Below, piece by piece: positions 1 through 8,459 of a DNA stretch of 64,000 bases (its first letter is position 1; each line of letters opens with the position of its first letter). Source of the DNA: Parenemella sanctibonifatiensis (GTDB taxonomy: Bacteria > Actinomycetota > Actinomycetes > Propionibacteriales > Propionibacteriaceae); the NCBI RefSeq assembly GCF_002250565.1, contig NZ_NMVJ01000001.1:186001-250000 (forward strand), written 5' to 3'. The notes under the pieces were generated by a model, which did no database searches, was not told the origin of the DNA, and saw nothing but the letters and a program-made list of their open reading frames with translations. Made by a program: the position numbers and the translations under genes.

Positions 1-71
1 TGCGGTAACCTAGGCAAGCTGTACGCACTGATCCGTGACGACGGACGTGACTCGACCACAAGGCAGGTTGG

Positions 72-2639
72 ATGTATCCGGCAAACCTCACCCGTGCTGA
101 GGCACAGGAGCGCTCGACAGTCCTGGCGACCCACCACTACGACGTGGCGGTCGACCTCAGCGGTCAGGATGGCCGCGTCAGCGAGGACCAGTTCCTGTCG
201 ACCTCCACGGTCCGTTTCACGGCCAATCAGGCCGCCGAGACTCACATCGACCTGATTGCTGACGGGGTGCTGCACGCCGAACTGGACGGCGCCGAGCTCG
301 ACCCGGCCGCCTTCAGCAATCACCGCTTCCCGCTGTCGCTGGAGGCCGGCGAGCACACGCTGACCATCATTGCGCTGGGCCGCTACAGCCACACCGGCGA
401 GGGACTGCACCGCTTCGTCGACCCCGCCGACGACAAGGTCTACTGCTACACCCAGTTCGAGGTCCCCGACGCCCGCCGAGTCTTCGCCTGCTTCGAGCAG
501 CCCGACCTCAAGGCCACCTTCACCTGGACCGTGACCGCCCCGGCGGACTGGACCGTCATCTCCAACGCCAACACCGTGGACCCGGAGATCACCGGCGAGA
601 TCGGCGTGTGGCGCTTCGCCGAGACCAAGCCGATGTCGACCTACATCACCGCGATCATCGCCGGCCACTACCACGTGGTGCGCACGGCGTACGCCGGTCA
701 GGGCCACGCCATCCCGATGTCGCTGCTGTGCCGCCAGTCCATGAAGGAGCATCTGGACGCGGATCGCATCTTTGCCACCACCAAGGCCGGTTTCCAGGTC
801 TTCGAGGAGGCGTTCGGGATGCCGTACGCCTTCGGCTCCTACGACCAGGCCTTCGTGCCGGAATACAACGCGGGCGCGATGGAGAACGCCGGCTGTGTGA
901 CCATCCGCGACGAATACCTCTTCCGCTCCCGGATGCCGGCCAGCGCCTACGAGGGCCGCGACAACACCATCCTCCACGAGCTGGCCCACATGTGGTTCGG
1001 CGACCTCGTGACCATGCGTTGGTGGGACGACCTGTGGCTGAACGAGTCCTTCGCCGAGTGGGCCTCGCACTTCGCGCAGGAGGAGATCGCGCGCCAGACC
1101 GAGTCGGGTGTCAACCCGTGGGCCACCTTCGCCAACCAGCGCAAGGGCTGGGCCTACACCCAGGACCAGCAGCCCACCACCCATCCGATCGCCGCCGACA
1201 TGGTCGATCTGGAGGCAGTCGAGCTCAACTTCGACGGCATCACGTACGCCAAGGGCGCCTCGGCGCTCAACCAGCTGGTCGCCTACGTCGGCCGCGACAA
1301 CTTCCTGGCCGGCGTCCGGGCGTACTTCGCCGAGCACGCCTACGGCAACACCCAGCTGTCGGACCTGATCGGCAAGCTCGAAGAAGCCTCCGGGCGGGAC
1401 CTGGCCGCGTGGGTGGAGCAGTGGCTCAACCATGCCGGGGTCAACACCCTGCGCGCCGAGTTCGAGGTCGCCGACGGAGCCTTCACCACCTTTGCGATCC
1501 GGCAGACTGCGCTGGAACAGTGGCCGACATTGCGCCTGCACCGGATGGCGGTGGGCCTGTACAACCTGGTTGACGGCGAGTTGGTGCGCACCGATCGGGT
1601 CGAACTCGACATCGACGGCGAGCTCACCGAGGTGGGCGAACTGGTCGGCAAGCAGCAGCCCGATCTGATCCTGCTCAACGACGATGACCTCACCTACGCC
1701 AAGGTGCGGTTGGACGAGCGTTCGATGCAGACGCTGGTCGAGCACATCGACGCCCTCACCGACGGGCTCGCCCGCGCAGTCTGCTGGGGTGCGGCCTGGG
1801 ACATGTGCCGGGATGCCGAGCTGAAGCCGTCGGCGTACGTCGACGTGGTGCTGCGCGGCCTGGGCTCCGAGACCGACTCGACTGCCGTGGCCTCCTGCGT
1901 ACGCCAGGCGCTCACCGCAGTGACCGCGTACACCCGACCGCAGGACCGCCCCGACGCGCGCAACCAGCTGCGGGCCGGCTTGGCCCGGCTGCTGGCCGCT
2001 GCCGAACCCGGCTCGGATGCCCAGTTGCTGATCGCCAAGGGGTTGGCTCAGGTCTGCGAGCTCGGCGCCGGTGAGGAACTGCTCAGTGGCTGGTTGGCCG
2101 GCGAGGAGGTCCCCGAGGGCCTCGAGATCGACACCGACCTGCGCTGGCACCTGGCGCGCCAGCTGGCCCGGATGGGCGCGTGGGACGCGAGCGACATCGA
2201 CGCCGAACTGGCCAACGACAAGACCGTGAGCGGAGCCGAAGAAGCTGCAGGCGCCAAGGCGGCCCTGCCCGGGGCCGCTGACAAGGCCGCGGCCTGGCAG
2301 CTTGCCACCGCCGACGCCAGCGTCACCAACTCGGTGCACCGGATGGTCTGCATGGGATTCCACCAGTACGGGCAGGAGGAGGTGCTCGCCGACTACGCGC
2401 AGAAGTATCTGCAGGTCGTCGAGGACATCTCCAATGCCAGCAACGGCTGGGCCGACCGTGGCCAGCAGAGCACCGTTTATGTGCTGCTGGGCCTCTTCCC
2501 CGCCGTCACGGCCGATGAGGACTTCATCGCCGAGATGGACGAATGGATGGCACAGCGGACGTTGGCTGAGCAGCCCGCGCGGATCCTGCGGGAACGCCGC
2601 CACGACGTCCTGCGGGCGATCGCCTGCCGCAAGCTCTGA
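72..2639 (+). CDS. pepN: Aminopeptidase N (M1 zinc metallopeptidase)
   Basis: Cytosolic M1-family aminopeptidase that trims N-terminal residues from peptides; 855 residues, the usual length for actinobacterial PepN. The exopeptidase motif GAMEN lies near residue 268. The zinc site HELAH is near residue 302, with the third zinc ligand Glu in NESFAEW about 20 residues later. The C-terminal half is the helical ERAP1-like region of the family. The ATG at 72 is preceded by a purine-rich AAGGCAGG at 60-67, so it looks like a conventional ribosome-binding-site start. It stands alone, with the next gene 100 bases downstream behind its own promoter. Confidence 0.96.
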   Translation: MYPANLTRAEAQERSTVLATHHYDVAVDLSGQDGRVSEDQFLSTSTVRFTANQAAETHIDLIADGVLHAELDGAELDPAAFSNHRFPLSLEAGEHTLTIIALGRYSHTGEGLHRFVDPADDKVYCYTQFEVPDARRVFACFEQPDLKATFTWTVTAPADWTVISNANTVDPEITGEIGVWRFAETKPMSTYITAIIAGHYHVVRTAYAGQGHAIPMSLLCRQSMKEHLDADRIFATTKAGFQVFEEAFGMPYAFGSYDQAFVPEYNAGAMENAGCVTIRDEYLFRSRMPASAYEGRDNTILHELAHMWFGDLVTMRWWDDLWLNESFAEWASHFAQEEIARQTESGVNPWATFANQRKGWAYTQDQQPTTHPIAADMVDLEAVELNFDGITYAKGASALNQLVAYVGRDNFLAGVRAYFAEHAYGNTQLSDLIGKLEEASGRDLAAWVEQWLNHAGVNTLRAEFEVADGAFTTFAIRQTALEQWPTLRLHRMAVGLYNLVDGELVRTDRVELDIDGELTEVGELVGKQQPDLILLNDDDLTYAKVRLDERSMQTLVEHIDALTDGLARAVCWGAAWDMCRDAELKPSAYVDVVLRGLGSETDSTAVASCVRQALTAVTAYTRPQDRPDARNQLRAGLARLLAAAEPGSDAQLLIAKGLAQVCELGAGEELLSGWLAGEEVPEGLEIDTDLRWHLARQLARMGAWDASDIDAELANDKTVSGAEEAAGAKAALPGAADKAAAWQLATADASVTNSVHRMVCMGFHQYGQEEVLADYAQKYLQVVEDISNASNGWADRGQQSTVYVLLGLFPAVTADEDFIAEMDEWMAQRTLAEQPARILRERRHDVLRAIACRKL

Positions 2640-2668
2640 GGCGCCGCGGCGTCAGGCATATGCACGCC

Positions 2669-2695
2669 TGACACCGCGTGACACCAAGTGGTGTC
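2669..2695. promoter_or_regulatory. TGACACC half-sites upstream of the RHH gene
   Basis: Two direct TGACACC boxes start at 2669 and 2679, exactly one helical turn apart. The second pairs with GGTGTC to form an inverted repeat at 2680-2695 (arms GACACCA and TGGTGTC, 2-base spacer). The same heptamer recurs in the palindrome at 2710-2732. This arrangement looks like extra operator half-sites for cooperative binding; which protein binds is inferred. Confidence 0.6.
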
Positions 2696-2704
2696 GTCTA
2701 GCCC

Positions 2705-2740
2705 TTGCATGTGACACCATGATGGTGTCACACTGGGGTC
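2705..2740 (+). promoter_or_regulatory. Core promoter filled by a 23-bp palindromic operator
   Basis: A perfect palindrome spans 2710-2732: 11-bp arms (TGTGACACCAT on the left) around a single central G at 2721. It fills the spacer of a promoter read as TTGCAT (2705-2710), 18 bp, CACACT (2729-2734). Six bases then separate the -10 box from the ATG at 2741, which predicts a leaderless transcript. A repressor bound here would cover the whole core promoter. Autoregulation by the ribbon-helix-helix protein encoded directly downstream is the simplest inference. Confidence 0.7.
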
Positions 2741-3205
2741 ATGGACCTGACCCCTTATCTCGACCAACTCCGTGACAGCCTGCTGCGCGGATCCGAGGAC
2801 GAGGCTTCCACCCGGCGCCTGCTGGACCAGTTGGAACCGAGCTTTCGGCTCACCGTGATGCAGCTCCTCTCCGACGCCGCGGCCGGTCTCTCCCACGACC
2901 TGCCACCCGACACCGAGATCCAGGTGCGGCTGGTGGGACGCGACCCCTACCTGCACGTCGAGATCGGCCAACCGATCGCCCCGCCTCCGCCACCAGAGCC
3001 CGAAGAAGACCGCTCCGCCACGCGCATCACGCTGCGGCTGCCCGACGGCGTCAAGCGGCGCGCCGACGAAGCCGCCGAGGCCGAGGGCATCTCCCTCAAC
3101 GCCTGGATCACCAACGCGGTCCGCCACGCCGCCGAACCCGGCCGCAACCGGGGCAGCCGCCACCGGCGCGGGATGCTCGGCAACCAGATGACCGGCTGGG
3201 TCTGA
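2741..3205 (+). CDS. Ribbon-helix-helix DNA-binding protein
   Basis: A 154-residue protein. The C-terminal segment at about residues 93-128 (ITLRLPDGVKRRADEAA, then GISLNAWITNAV) is a ribbon-helix-helix fold: a beta strand with alternating polar residues, followed by two helices, as in Arc/CopG/HicB antitoxins. The first 80 residues are an acidic helical region I do not recognise; a proline-rich linker joins the two. The tail is rich in Arg and His. The gene starts directly after a palindromic operator and is followed 24 bases later by a DUF4097 gene, so it probably represses its own operon. An antitoxin role is possible, but no toxin-like partner is visible. Confidence 0.75.
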   Translation: MDLTPYLDQLRDSLLRGSEDEASTRRLLDQLEPSFRLTVMQLLSDAAAGLSHDLPPDTEIQVRLVGRDPYLHVEIGQPIAPPPPPEPEEDRSATRITLRLPDGVKRRADEAAEAEGISLNAWITNAVRHAAEPGRNRGSRHRRGMLGNQMTGWV

Positions 3206-3229
3206 CCAGCCACCCCGAAGGAGACCATC

Positions 3230-4075
3230 ATGAGCCCCGACCTGTCCCTCCACCTCAGCGGCAACCTCGGTGACATCACCGTGAGGTCACACGACGGCAC
3301 CGATGTGTCAGCCACCACCACCAAGGGCGACCCAATCTCATGGGATCGCCACCACGGCCATGACGGCACCGTGCTGAGCTGGGATGCCGGCATGCTGCGC
3401 CGCTCCCCCGGCGTACGCGTCGAGGTGCCCCACCACACCACCGTCCACATCACCTCACTGCAGGGCGACATGGACTTCGACGGCCAGTTCGGCACCGTGA
3501 CGCTACGCAGCGCCAACGGCGACATCACCGTACGCGGGGAGGTCGCAGACGCGACGCTCACCGTCGGCAACGGCGACCTGACCCTGGAACGCTGCCTCGG
3601 TGACGCCGAATTGACCAGCGGCGCCGGCGACATCCGCGTCACCCACATCGGCGGAGACGCCAACTTGTCCAGCGGCACCGGAGACGTCACCCTGGAACGC
3701 GCCGAGGGCGAGGTGACGCTCGCCTCCGGCAGCGGCGACCTGATGCTCAGCGACGCCAGCGAACGGGTCGACCTCACCACGGGCAGCGGCGACATCAACG
3801 TCCGGCGCATGGCCGCCGGCCAGCTCAGCGCCACCAGTGCCTCGGGCGACATCCAACTCCAGGTGGTCGCCGGGATCCCGGTGTGGACCGACGTCCAGAC
3901 CATGAGTGGAGACATCCGCTCCGACCTCAGCGGAGCCGGCGAACCCGCAGCCGACCAGCCCTCAATCCGACTGTCCGTCAACGCCGTCTCCGGAGATGTC
4001 GTCCTCACCGAGATCGAGGACGACTTCGGCCCCTACCACGTCCCCACACCCGCCGACACCCAGCCGATCAACTGA
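3230..4075 (+). CDS. DUF4097 family beta-strand repeat protein
   Basis: A 281-residue protein made almost wholly of short beta strands with recurring SGxGD turns (SGAGDI, SGTGDV, SGSGDL, SGSGDI, SASGDI, MSGDI). This is the signature of the DUF4097 family, thought to form a right-handed beta helix. No signal peptide or membrane segment is present, so it is predicted cytosolic. An AAGGAGA ribosome binding site lies 6 bases before the ATG. It is co-directional with and close behind the ribbon-helix-helix gene, so probably in its operon. The molecular role of DUF4097 proteins is not established; some sit with regulators or envelope-stress genes. Confidence 0.8.
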   Translation: MSPDLSLHLSGNLGDITVRSHDGTDVSATTTKGDPISWDRHHGHDGTVLSWDAGMLRRSPGVRVEVPHHTTVHITSLQGDMDFDGQFGTVTLRSANGDITVRGEVADATLTVGNGDLTLERCLGDAELTSGAGDIRVTHIGGDANLSSGTGDVTLERAEGEVTLASGSGDLMLSDASERVDLTTGSGDINVRRMAAGQLSATSASGDIQLQVVAGIPVWTDVQTMSGDIRSDLSGAGEPAADQPSIRLSVNAVSGDVVLTEIEDDFGPYHVPTPADTQPIN

Positions 4076-4099
4076 CCAGACACCACAGGAGAAACTGAC

Positions 4100-4204
4100 A
4101 TGCTCGAATTCTGGGAGAGCCCCCACCACCACCTCCAGACCGAGGCCGAGGCCATCCGCGCCTGGCGGCAAGCCGCCCAGGCCCTCACCCATCCACTGCG
4201 CTGA
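4100..4204 (+). CDS. Small ORF, 34 residues, downstream of the DUF4097 gene
   Basis: A 34-codon ORF starting MLEFWESPHHHLQTEAEAIR. It has a good AGGAG ribosome binding site at 4087-4091, eight bases before the ATG, and begins 24 bases after the DUF4097 stop. The peptide is amphipathic, with a cluster of three His and a Trp/Arg-rich helix, and has no membrane segment. The last five codons and the stop lie inside the first copy of an 18-bp tandem repeat. It fits as the third gene of the RHH-DUF4097 operon. Whether it is translated cannot be decided from sequence alone. Confidence 0.5.
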   Translation: MLEFWESPHHHLQTEAEAIRAWRQAAQALTHPLR

Positions 4205-4223
4205 GCCCATCCACTGCGCTGAG
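4188..4223. repeat. 18-bp perfect tandem duplication
   Basis: The unit cccatccactgcgctgag occurs twice head to tail, at 4188-4205 and 4206-4223, without a mismatch. The first copy contains the end and stop codon of the 34-residue ORF; the second is noncoding and lies just upstream of the Nif3 promoter. It looks like a recent slippage duplication. Confidence 0.9.
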
Positions 4224-4258
4224 GCCACTGCCACCCGTTGGGTGACAAGATGAGCCCC

Positions 4259-5377
4259 ATGGCCACCGTCTCGTCTGTCATCGCCGCCCTCGAGGAGCAA
4301 CACCCCACCCACCGCGCCGAGTCCTGGGATCAGGTCGGGCTGGCCGCCGGCGATCCGGCCAGTCCGGTCAGCCACCTTCTGCTGGCCGTCGATCCGACCC
4401 TCGAGGTGGTCCGAGAAGCCGCCCGAGTCGGCGCAGAGCTGATCATCACCCACCATCCGCTGTTGTTGCGCGGCATCCATGCCGTCACCGCCACGGACCC
4501 CAAGGGCGAGATCCTGCGGGAGCTGATGCGCCACGACATCGCCCTCTACACCGCCCACACCAATGCTGACGTCGGCATCGCCGGTGTCAGCGAGGCGTTG
4601 GCAACGGCGGTCGGCCTGACCGATCTGACCCCGCTGGCACCGCAGCCGGCCGAAGCACTGGTGAGTCTGGCCACCCAGGTGCCCCGGGACTCGGCCGATG
4701 CGGTACGCGAGGCGCTCGCCGAAGCCGGCGCCGGCTCACTGGGCGACTACCGGGCCTGCTCCTTCTCAGTCACCGGCACCGGCCGGTTCCTTCCGGTCGA
4801 GGGCGCCGAGCCCACCATCGGGACCGTCGGCACCCCCGAAGAGGTCGAGGAGGAACGCATCGAGGTGGTGCTGCCGCAGCGGCTGCGCCGCCCCGTGCTG
4901 TCGGCACTACTGGCATCGCATCCCTACGAGGAGCCGGCCTGGACCATGACGACGCTGGAGCAGCCGCTGGGCGAGATCGGGCTCGGCCGGGTCGGACGAC
5001 TGCCTGAGCCCCTCACCGCCGCAGCGTTTGCCGAGCAGGTGTCCGCCGCCCTGCCGGAGACAATCACCGGCGTACGCCTGGCTGGCGATCCCGAGCGAAT
5101 GCTGAGTCGGATTGCCGTGATGGGCGGCGCCGGGGACTCTCACCTGGACCAGGCTCGAGCCGCCGGAGTGGATGCCTATCTCACCAGCGACCTGCGGCAC
5201 CATCCCGCCAGTGAGTTCATCGCGCACGACGACGCCCCGGTGTTGCTGGACGTGGCCCACTGGGCAGCGGAATGGACCTGGCTGCCGATGGCAGCTCAGG
5301 CCCTGTCTGCTGCCGTCCCCGGACTCAAGGCCACCGTCTCGACGTTGCGCACCGACCCGTGGACACTGCGCGTCTGA
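4259..5377 (+). CDS. Nif3-like dinuclear metal center protein
   Basis: NIF3/YbgI family protein with a dinuclear metal site in the fold; members are often labelled GTP cyclohydrolase type 2-like, but the substrate is uncertain. Metal-ligand motifs are visible: ITHHPLLLRG, AHTNADVG, and C-terminal DVAHWAAEW. ESWDQVGL at the N terminus is typical. The middle domain (about residues 120-240) is the insertion found in longer bacterial members. I place the start at ATG 4259 because CAAGAT (4246-4251) lies 7 bases before it, matching the leaderless pattern in this window; in-frame ATG 4250 and TTG 4238 are alternatives. The resulting 372 residues fit the family. Confidence 0.9.
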   Translation: MATVSSVIAALEEQHPTHRAESWDQVGLAAGDPASPVSHLLLAVDPTLEVVREAARVGAELIITHHPLLLRGIHAVTATDPKGEILRELMRHDIALYTAHTNADVGIAGVSEALATAVGLTDLTPLAPQPAEALVSLATQVPRDSADAVREALAEAGAGSLGDYRACSFSVTGTGRFLPVEGAEPTIGTVGTPEEVEEERIEVVLPQRLRRPVLSALLASHPYEEPAWTMTTLEQPLGEIGLGRVGRLPEPLTAAAFAEQVSAALPETITGVRLAGDPERMLSRIAVMGGAGDSHLDQARAAGVDAYLTSDLRHHPASEFIAHDDAPVLLDVAHWAAEWTWLPMAAQALSAAVPGLKATVSTLRTDPWTLRV

Positions 5378-5383
5378 CCCGAG

Positions 5384-6079
5384 TCAGCTGAGCGAGACCT
5401 CGACGGTCTTGCCGAAGATGTCGCCCTGCAGCAGCGCCACGGTCGGCGTGCTCGCCTCGGGGACATCGAAGTAGACCGTGCCGGTGAGGGTGTTGCCCGG
5501 ATTGATCTTCTCGTAGATGATCGCGTCGTCGTTGTAGCTGATCGTCGACTCGTACTCCGCACTGCCGTCGCCGACCTTGATGAAGCTGCTCGACAGGTCG
5601 ACGGCCTTGCTGCCGGTGTTCTTGGCGGTCAGCTGCATCTTGCAGTATTGGCCCTGCGGATCCTCGGCCAGCGGGCTCTCCATCTCCACGCCGCACTCCC
5701 ACGCGGTGATCGTGTACTCCACGTCACCGGCGAGCACCGGGGTGTTCAGCCCGGCCGGGGCCTCTTGGCCGCCGCCGTCGCTCTTCTCACCGCCGCCGTC
5801 GCTCTTCTCACCGCCGCCATCGCCCTTCTCGCCTCCGGCATCACTCTGGGCGCCAGCATCGCCGCCCGCTGCCGGATCACCGGCGGGAGGCGCGGTGTCC
5901 GTCCCGCCACCGCCCACGGCGCTCAGGCCGATGAGGACGACCACCACGATCGCGATCCAGACCCACACCCGCTTGAAGAAGGGCTTCTTGGGCTTGCCGG
6001 CCGGCTGGGCCGGGCCGGGGCCCTGCGGCGGGGTGTGGGCGTACGTCGGCTGGCTGGGGGAGGTCGGGTGACCGGACAT
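5384..6079 (-). CDS. DUF4352 membrane-anchored protein
   Basis: A 231-residue protein. It has a cytosolic Pro/Gly/Gln-rich N terminus, a basic PKKPFFKR stretch, one membrane helix at about residues 38-57, and an exported part. The exported part begins with a low-complexity linker of GGGEKSD repeats (DNA repeat at 5769-5831). It ends in a DUF4352 domain of about 110 residues, recognisable from AGDVEYTIT, MQLTAKNTG, and a closing sequence with Gly and hydrophobic strands. Such domains have an immunoglobulin-like fold and are surface-exposed; function unknown. GAGGAG lies 5 bases before the ATG. The 5' leader contains a 7-bp stem hairpin at 6099-6117. Confidence 0.82.
   Translation of the reverse strand: MSGHPTSPSQPTYAHTPPQGPGPAQPAGKPKKPFFKRVWVWIAIVVVVLIGLSAVGGGGTDTAPPAGDPAAGGDAGAQSDAGGEKGDGGGEKSDGGGEKSDGGGQEAPAGLNTPVLAGDVEYTITAWECGVEMESPLAEDPQGQYCKMQLTAKNTGSKAVDLSSSFIKVGDGSAEYESTISYNDDAIIYEKINPGNTLTGTVYFDVPEASTPTVALLQGDIFGKTVEVSLS
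5769..5831. repeat. 21-bp repeat, about three copies, in the DUF4352 gene
   Basis: Units at 5769-5789 and 5790-5810 are identical; a third at 5811-5831 is diverged. They encode the GGGEKSD linker between the membrane helix and the DUF4352 domain. Whole-codon units mean copy number could change linker length without a frameshift. Confidence 0.85.
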
Positions 6080-6267
6080 GCTGACTCCTCGGGTCGGCCC
6101 CGTGGTCGATCCACGGGAGCGGTGAACGCTTCAAGCTTCGGCCGCAACGACCGTCTGGAGGGTCCTGCGAAAGGTCCGACCCCGCTGACCGAAAGGATGA
6201 CTCTTGTCTCCGTCCGTCGGCCCGATCGAAGGACGGAAATGTCAGTGCGGACCCCTAGGCTCAGAAT

Positions 6268-7530
6268 GTGCAAACTTCTCGTTCACCGCGATGGGTCAGT
6301 CAGGTCTGGTCCGTCGTGGTTTCGCTGCTGCTCTATCCGGCGCTGCTGCTGATCAACCTGCCCAATCATGCGGCGGTGTCCTGGTACTGGCCCACCCCGC
6401 TCGGTGCGGGCCAGCCCGTCGTGTCCTCACTCGGCCTCTTCGCGGTGCTGCTGGCGTTCATCTGCAATGCCACCGTCTTCGTCCGTCGCCGCCATCCCTG
6501 GGTCACCTGGGGCGCCGGCGCGGTGATGGTGCTGTTGGGGCAGTTCGATCCGTTGCTGCTCTTCGTCGGCACCCACGCGCTGATCGTGCATCGCGGCGGC
6601 CGGCAGGCCACCATCGGCACCATTGCCGCCGGGGTGATCGGTGTCTGGGTCGTGATCCGCAACGCCATCGCGCCGCTGCACTGGACCGTGATGCTCGATC
6701 CGGTCGGCCTACCGACCGGACAGCGGGTGTTGTTGGACCTGACGATGACGGGGCTGGTCTTCGTGGTCACCGTGATGCTGGGGCGGATGCGCCGCAACCG
6801 CCAACAAGCCAGAGCGGCCGACGCCCGGGCCGTACGCGCCGAGGGCACCGCCCGCGACCTGTCCGAACAGCTGACCCAACGCGCCGAACGGGAACGGCTG
6901 GCCCGGGAGATCCACGACACGCTGGCCCACCGGCTGTCCCTGGTGTCCCTGCATTCGGGTGCCCTGGAGGAGTTGGCACAGTCCAGCGACCCGACGCTGG
7001 TCCAGGCCGCCCAGGTGGTGCGCAACTCGGCCCACCGGTCGCTGGAAGACCTGCGCAATCTGATCGGCGCGCTGCGCGACCCGGCCCCGGCCGGTCCGGT
7101 GGAACAGCCCTCCCGGATCCCGCTGCGAGGGATGGCCGATGTCACCGACGTGATCGACTCGACGCTCGCTGCCGGCGTGAAGGTGAACGCGTTCATCATG
7201 CTCAGCTCCCCCGAGGAAGCCAGCGACATGCTCAACCGGGCCGTCTTCCGGATCGTCCAGGAGTCGTTGACCAATGTCGTCAAACACGCACCGGGCACCA
7301 CGGTCGGCCTCGATCTGCGGGGCTCGCCGGGCGCCGGGGTGTCGCTGAAGATCCGCAACATGATGACCCACCACTCCAGCGGTACGCCCGGATCGGGCAC
7401 CGGGTTGGTCGGAATGCGGGAACGGGTCGGCCTGTTGGGCGGGCGGATGAATGCCGGCCCGACCGGGGACGGCTGGTTCGAGGTCGACGTGCAACTGCCG
7501 TGGGCCGCAGCAGCGAAGCAGGGCCGCTAA
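6268..7530 (+). CDS. Two-component sensor histidine kinase (NarL/DesK type)
   Basis: A 420-residue sensor kinase. The N-terminal third holds about five membrane helices and no large extracellular loop, so it likely senses a membrane or intramembrane signal. A coiled-coil segment leads into the HisKA_3 dimerisation domain, with the phospho-acceptor His216 in REIHDTLAHRLSL. The HATPase_c domain follows, with the N box ESLTNVVKHA and the G box GTGLVGMRERV. TAGGCT at 6256-6261 lies 6 bases before the GTG at 6268 with no ribosome binding site, so the gene is read as leaderless. Its cognate regulator starts 10 bases after its stop. The signal is unknown. Confidence 0.93.
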   Translation: MQTSRSPRWVSQVWSVVVSLLLYPALLLINLPNHAAVSWYWPTPLGAGQPVVSSLGLFAVLLAFICNATVFVRRRHPWVTWGAGAVMVLLGQFDPLLLFVGTHALIVHRGGRQATIGTIAAGVIGVWVVIRNAIAPLHWTVMLDPVGLPTGQRVLLDLTMTGLVFVVTVMLGRMRRNRQQARAADARAVRAEGTARDLSEQLTQRAERERLAREIHDTLAHRLSLVSLHSGALEELAQSSDPTLVQAAQVVRNSAHRSLEDLRNLIGALRDPAPAGPVEQPSRIPLRGMADVTDVIDSTLAAGVKVNAFIMLSSPEEASDMLNRAVFRIVQESLTNVVKHAPGTTVGLDLRGSPGAGVSLKIRNMMTHHSSGTPGSGTGLVGMRERVGLLGGRMNAGPTGDGWFEVDVQLPWAAAAKQGR

Positions 7531-7540
7531 AGTCACGCCC

Positions 7541-8203
7541 ATGACTCCGGTGCGGGCCTTGATCGTGGACGATGATCCCATGGCGCGGGCTGGCGTACGC
7601 GCGATCCTCAGCACCGATCCCGGCATCGAGGTCGTCGGCGAGGCCAGTGACGGCGACGAAGTCACCGAAACCTGCAACCGGCTGCTGCCCGATGTGATTC
7701 TGATGGATCTGCGGATGGAACGGGTCAGTGGCGTCGAGGCGACAGCCGTCGTCCAGCGCCGGATCATGCCACCCAAGGTGATCGCGCTGACCGCCTTTGA
7801 CCTGGATGACTACGTCTTCCAGGTGCTCGAGGCCGGTGCGGTCGGCTTCGTCCTCAAGGACTCCAGCCCTGACGAGTTGCGTCGCGCCGTTCACACCGCC
7901 GTTGCCGGGGACGCCTTCCTGTCACCGCGCAGCACCCGGCGGGTGATCCAGCGGCTGATCGCCCGAGAATCCCGCGAGCAGCGCTCCACCCGACAACAGT
8001 TGGACGGACTCAGCGAACGGGAACGCGAGGTCGCCCAGTTGGTCTGGCAGGGCTACTCAAACCGCAACATCGCCGACGAACTCTTCGTCTCCGAAACCAC
8101 CGTGAAGACCCACCTGAATCGGCTGATGGTCAAGCTGGACGTGGAAAACCGCGTCCAGGTCGCGCTCGTCGTCGAACGCGCCGGTCACGACGGCGGGGTC
8201 TGA
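7541..8203 (+). CDS. LuxR/NarL-family response regulator
   Basis: A 220-residue response regulator paired with the sensor kinase just upstream. The receiver domain shows the acidic pocket DDD at 10-12, the phospho-acceptor Asp56 in LMDLRM and Lys106 in VLKDSSP. A C-terminal LuxR helix-turn-helix follows at about 153-215 (GLSEREREVAQLV, then SETTVKTHLNRLM). TAAAGT at 7528-7533 overlaps the kinase stop codon and sits 7 bases before the ATG at 7541. The regulator may therefore also be made from its own leaderless transcript, independent of the kinase. Target genes cannot be told from this window. Confidence 0.94.
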   Translation: MTPVRALIVDDDPMARAGVRAILSTDPGIEVVGEASDGDEVTETCNRLLPDVILMDLRMERVSGVEATAVVQRRIMPPKVIALTAFDLDDYVFQVLEAGAVGFVLKDSSPDELRRAVHTAVAGDAFLSPRSTRRVIQRLIARESREQRSTRQQLDGLSEREREVAQLVWQGYSNRNIADELFVSETTVKTHLNRLMVKLDVENRVQVALVVERAGHDGGV

Positions 8204-8204
8204 G

Positions 8205-8441
8205 TCAGGATTCGATGCGCGCGGTGTCAGACTCGGCCTCCAGAGCCTTTTCGGCGCGCTCGCGACGCAGCAACTCGGCCGAACTTGGCTTGTGCTTCCC
8301 GGCCAGGGTCGGGGCGTACACGAGCAGGGCAACGACGATCCCGACCACGACCGGAATGATCAGCAGGAGCAGTAGCTCCTGGAACACGGTGGGAATAGGC
8401 GCCTCGGGCCAGCCGGGCAGCGTCTGCAATGGCGTGAACAC
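8205..8441 (-). CDS. Small single-pass membrane protein
   Basis: A 78-residue protein I do not recognise. It has a short N terminus, one strongly hydrophobic helix at about residues 22-45 (ELLLLLIIPVVVGIVVALLV), then a basic and acidic cytosolic tail with KHKPSSAELLRRERAEKALE, which is probably helical. Start GTG 8441 is supported by TAGGCT at 8453-8448, 6 bases upstream, giving a leaderless transcript. It converges on the response regulator with one base between stops. Similar one-helix small proteins are common in actinobacteria; no function is assigned. Confidence 0.7.
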   Translation of the reverse strand: MFTPLQTLPGWPEAPIPTVFQELLLLLIIPVVVGIVVALLVYAPTLAGKHKPSSAELLRRERAEKALEAESDTARIES

Positions 8442-8459
8442 AGCCGTAGCCTAGCCGCC

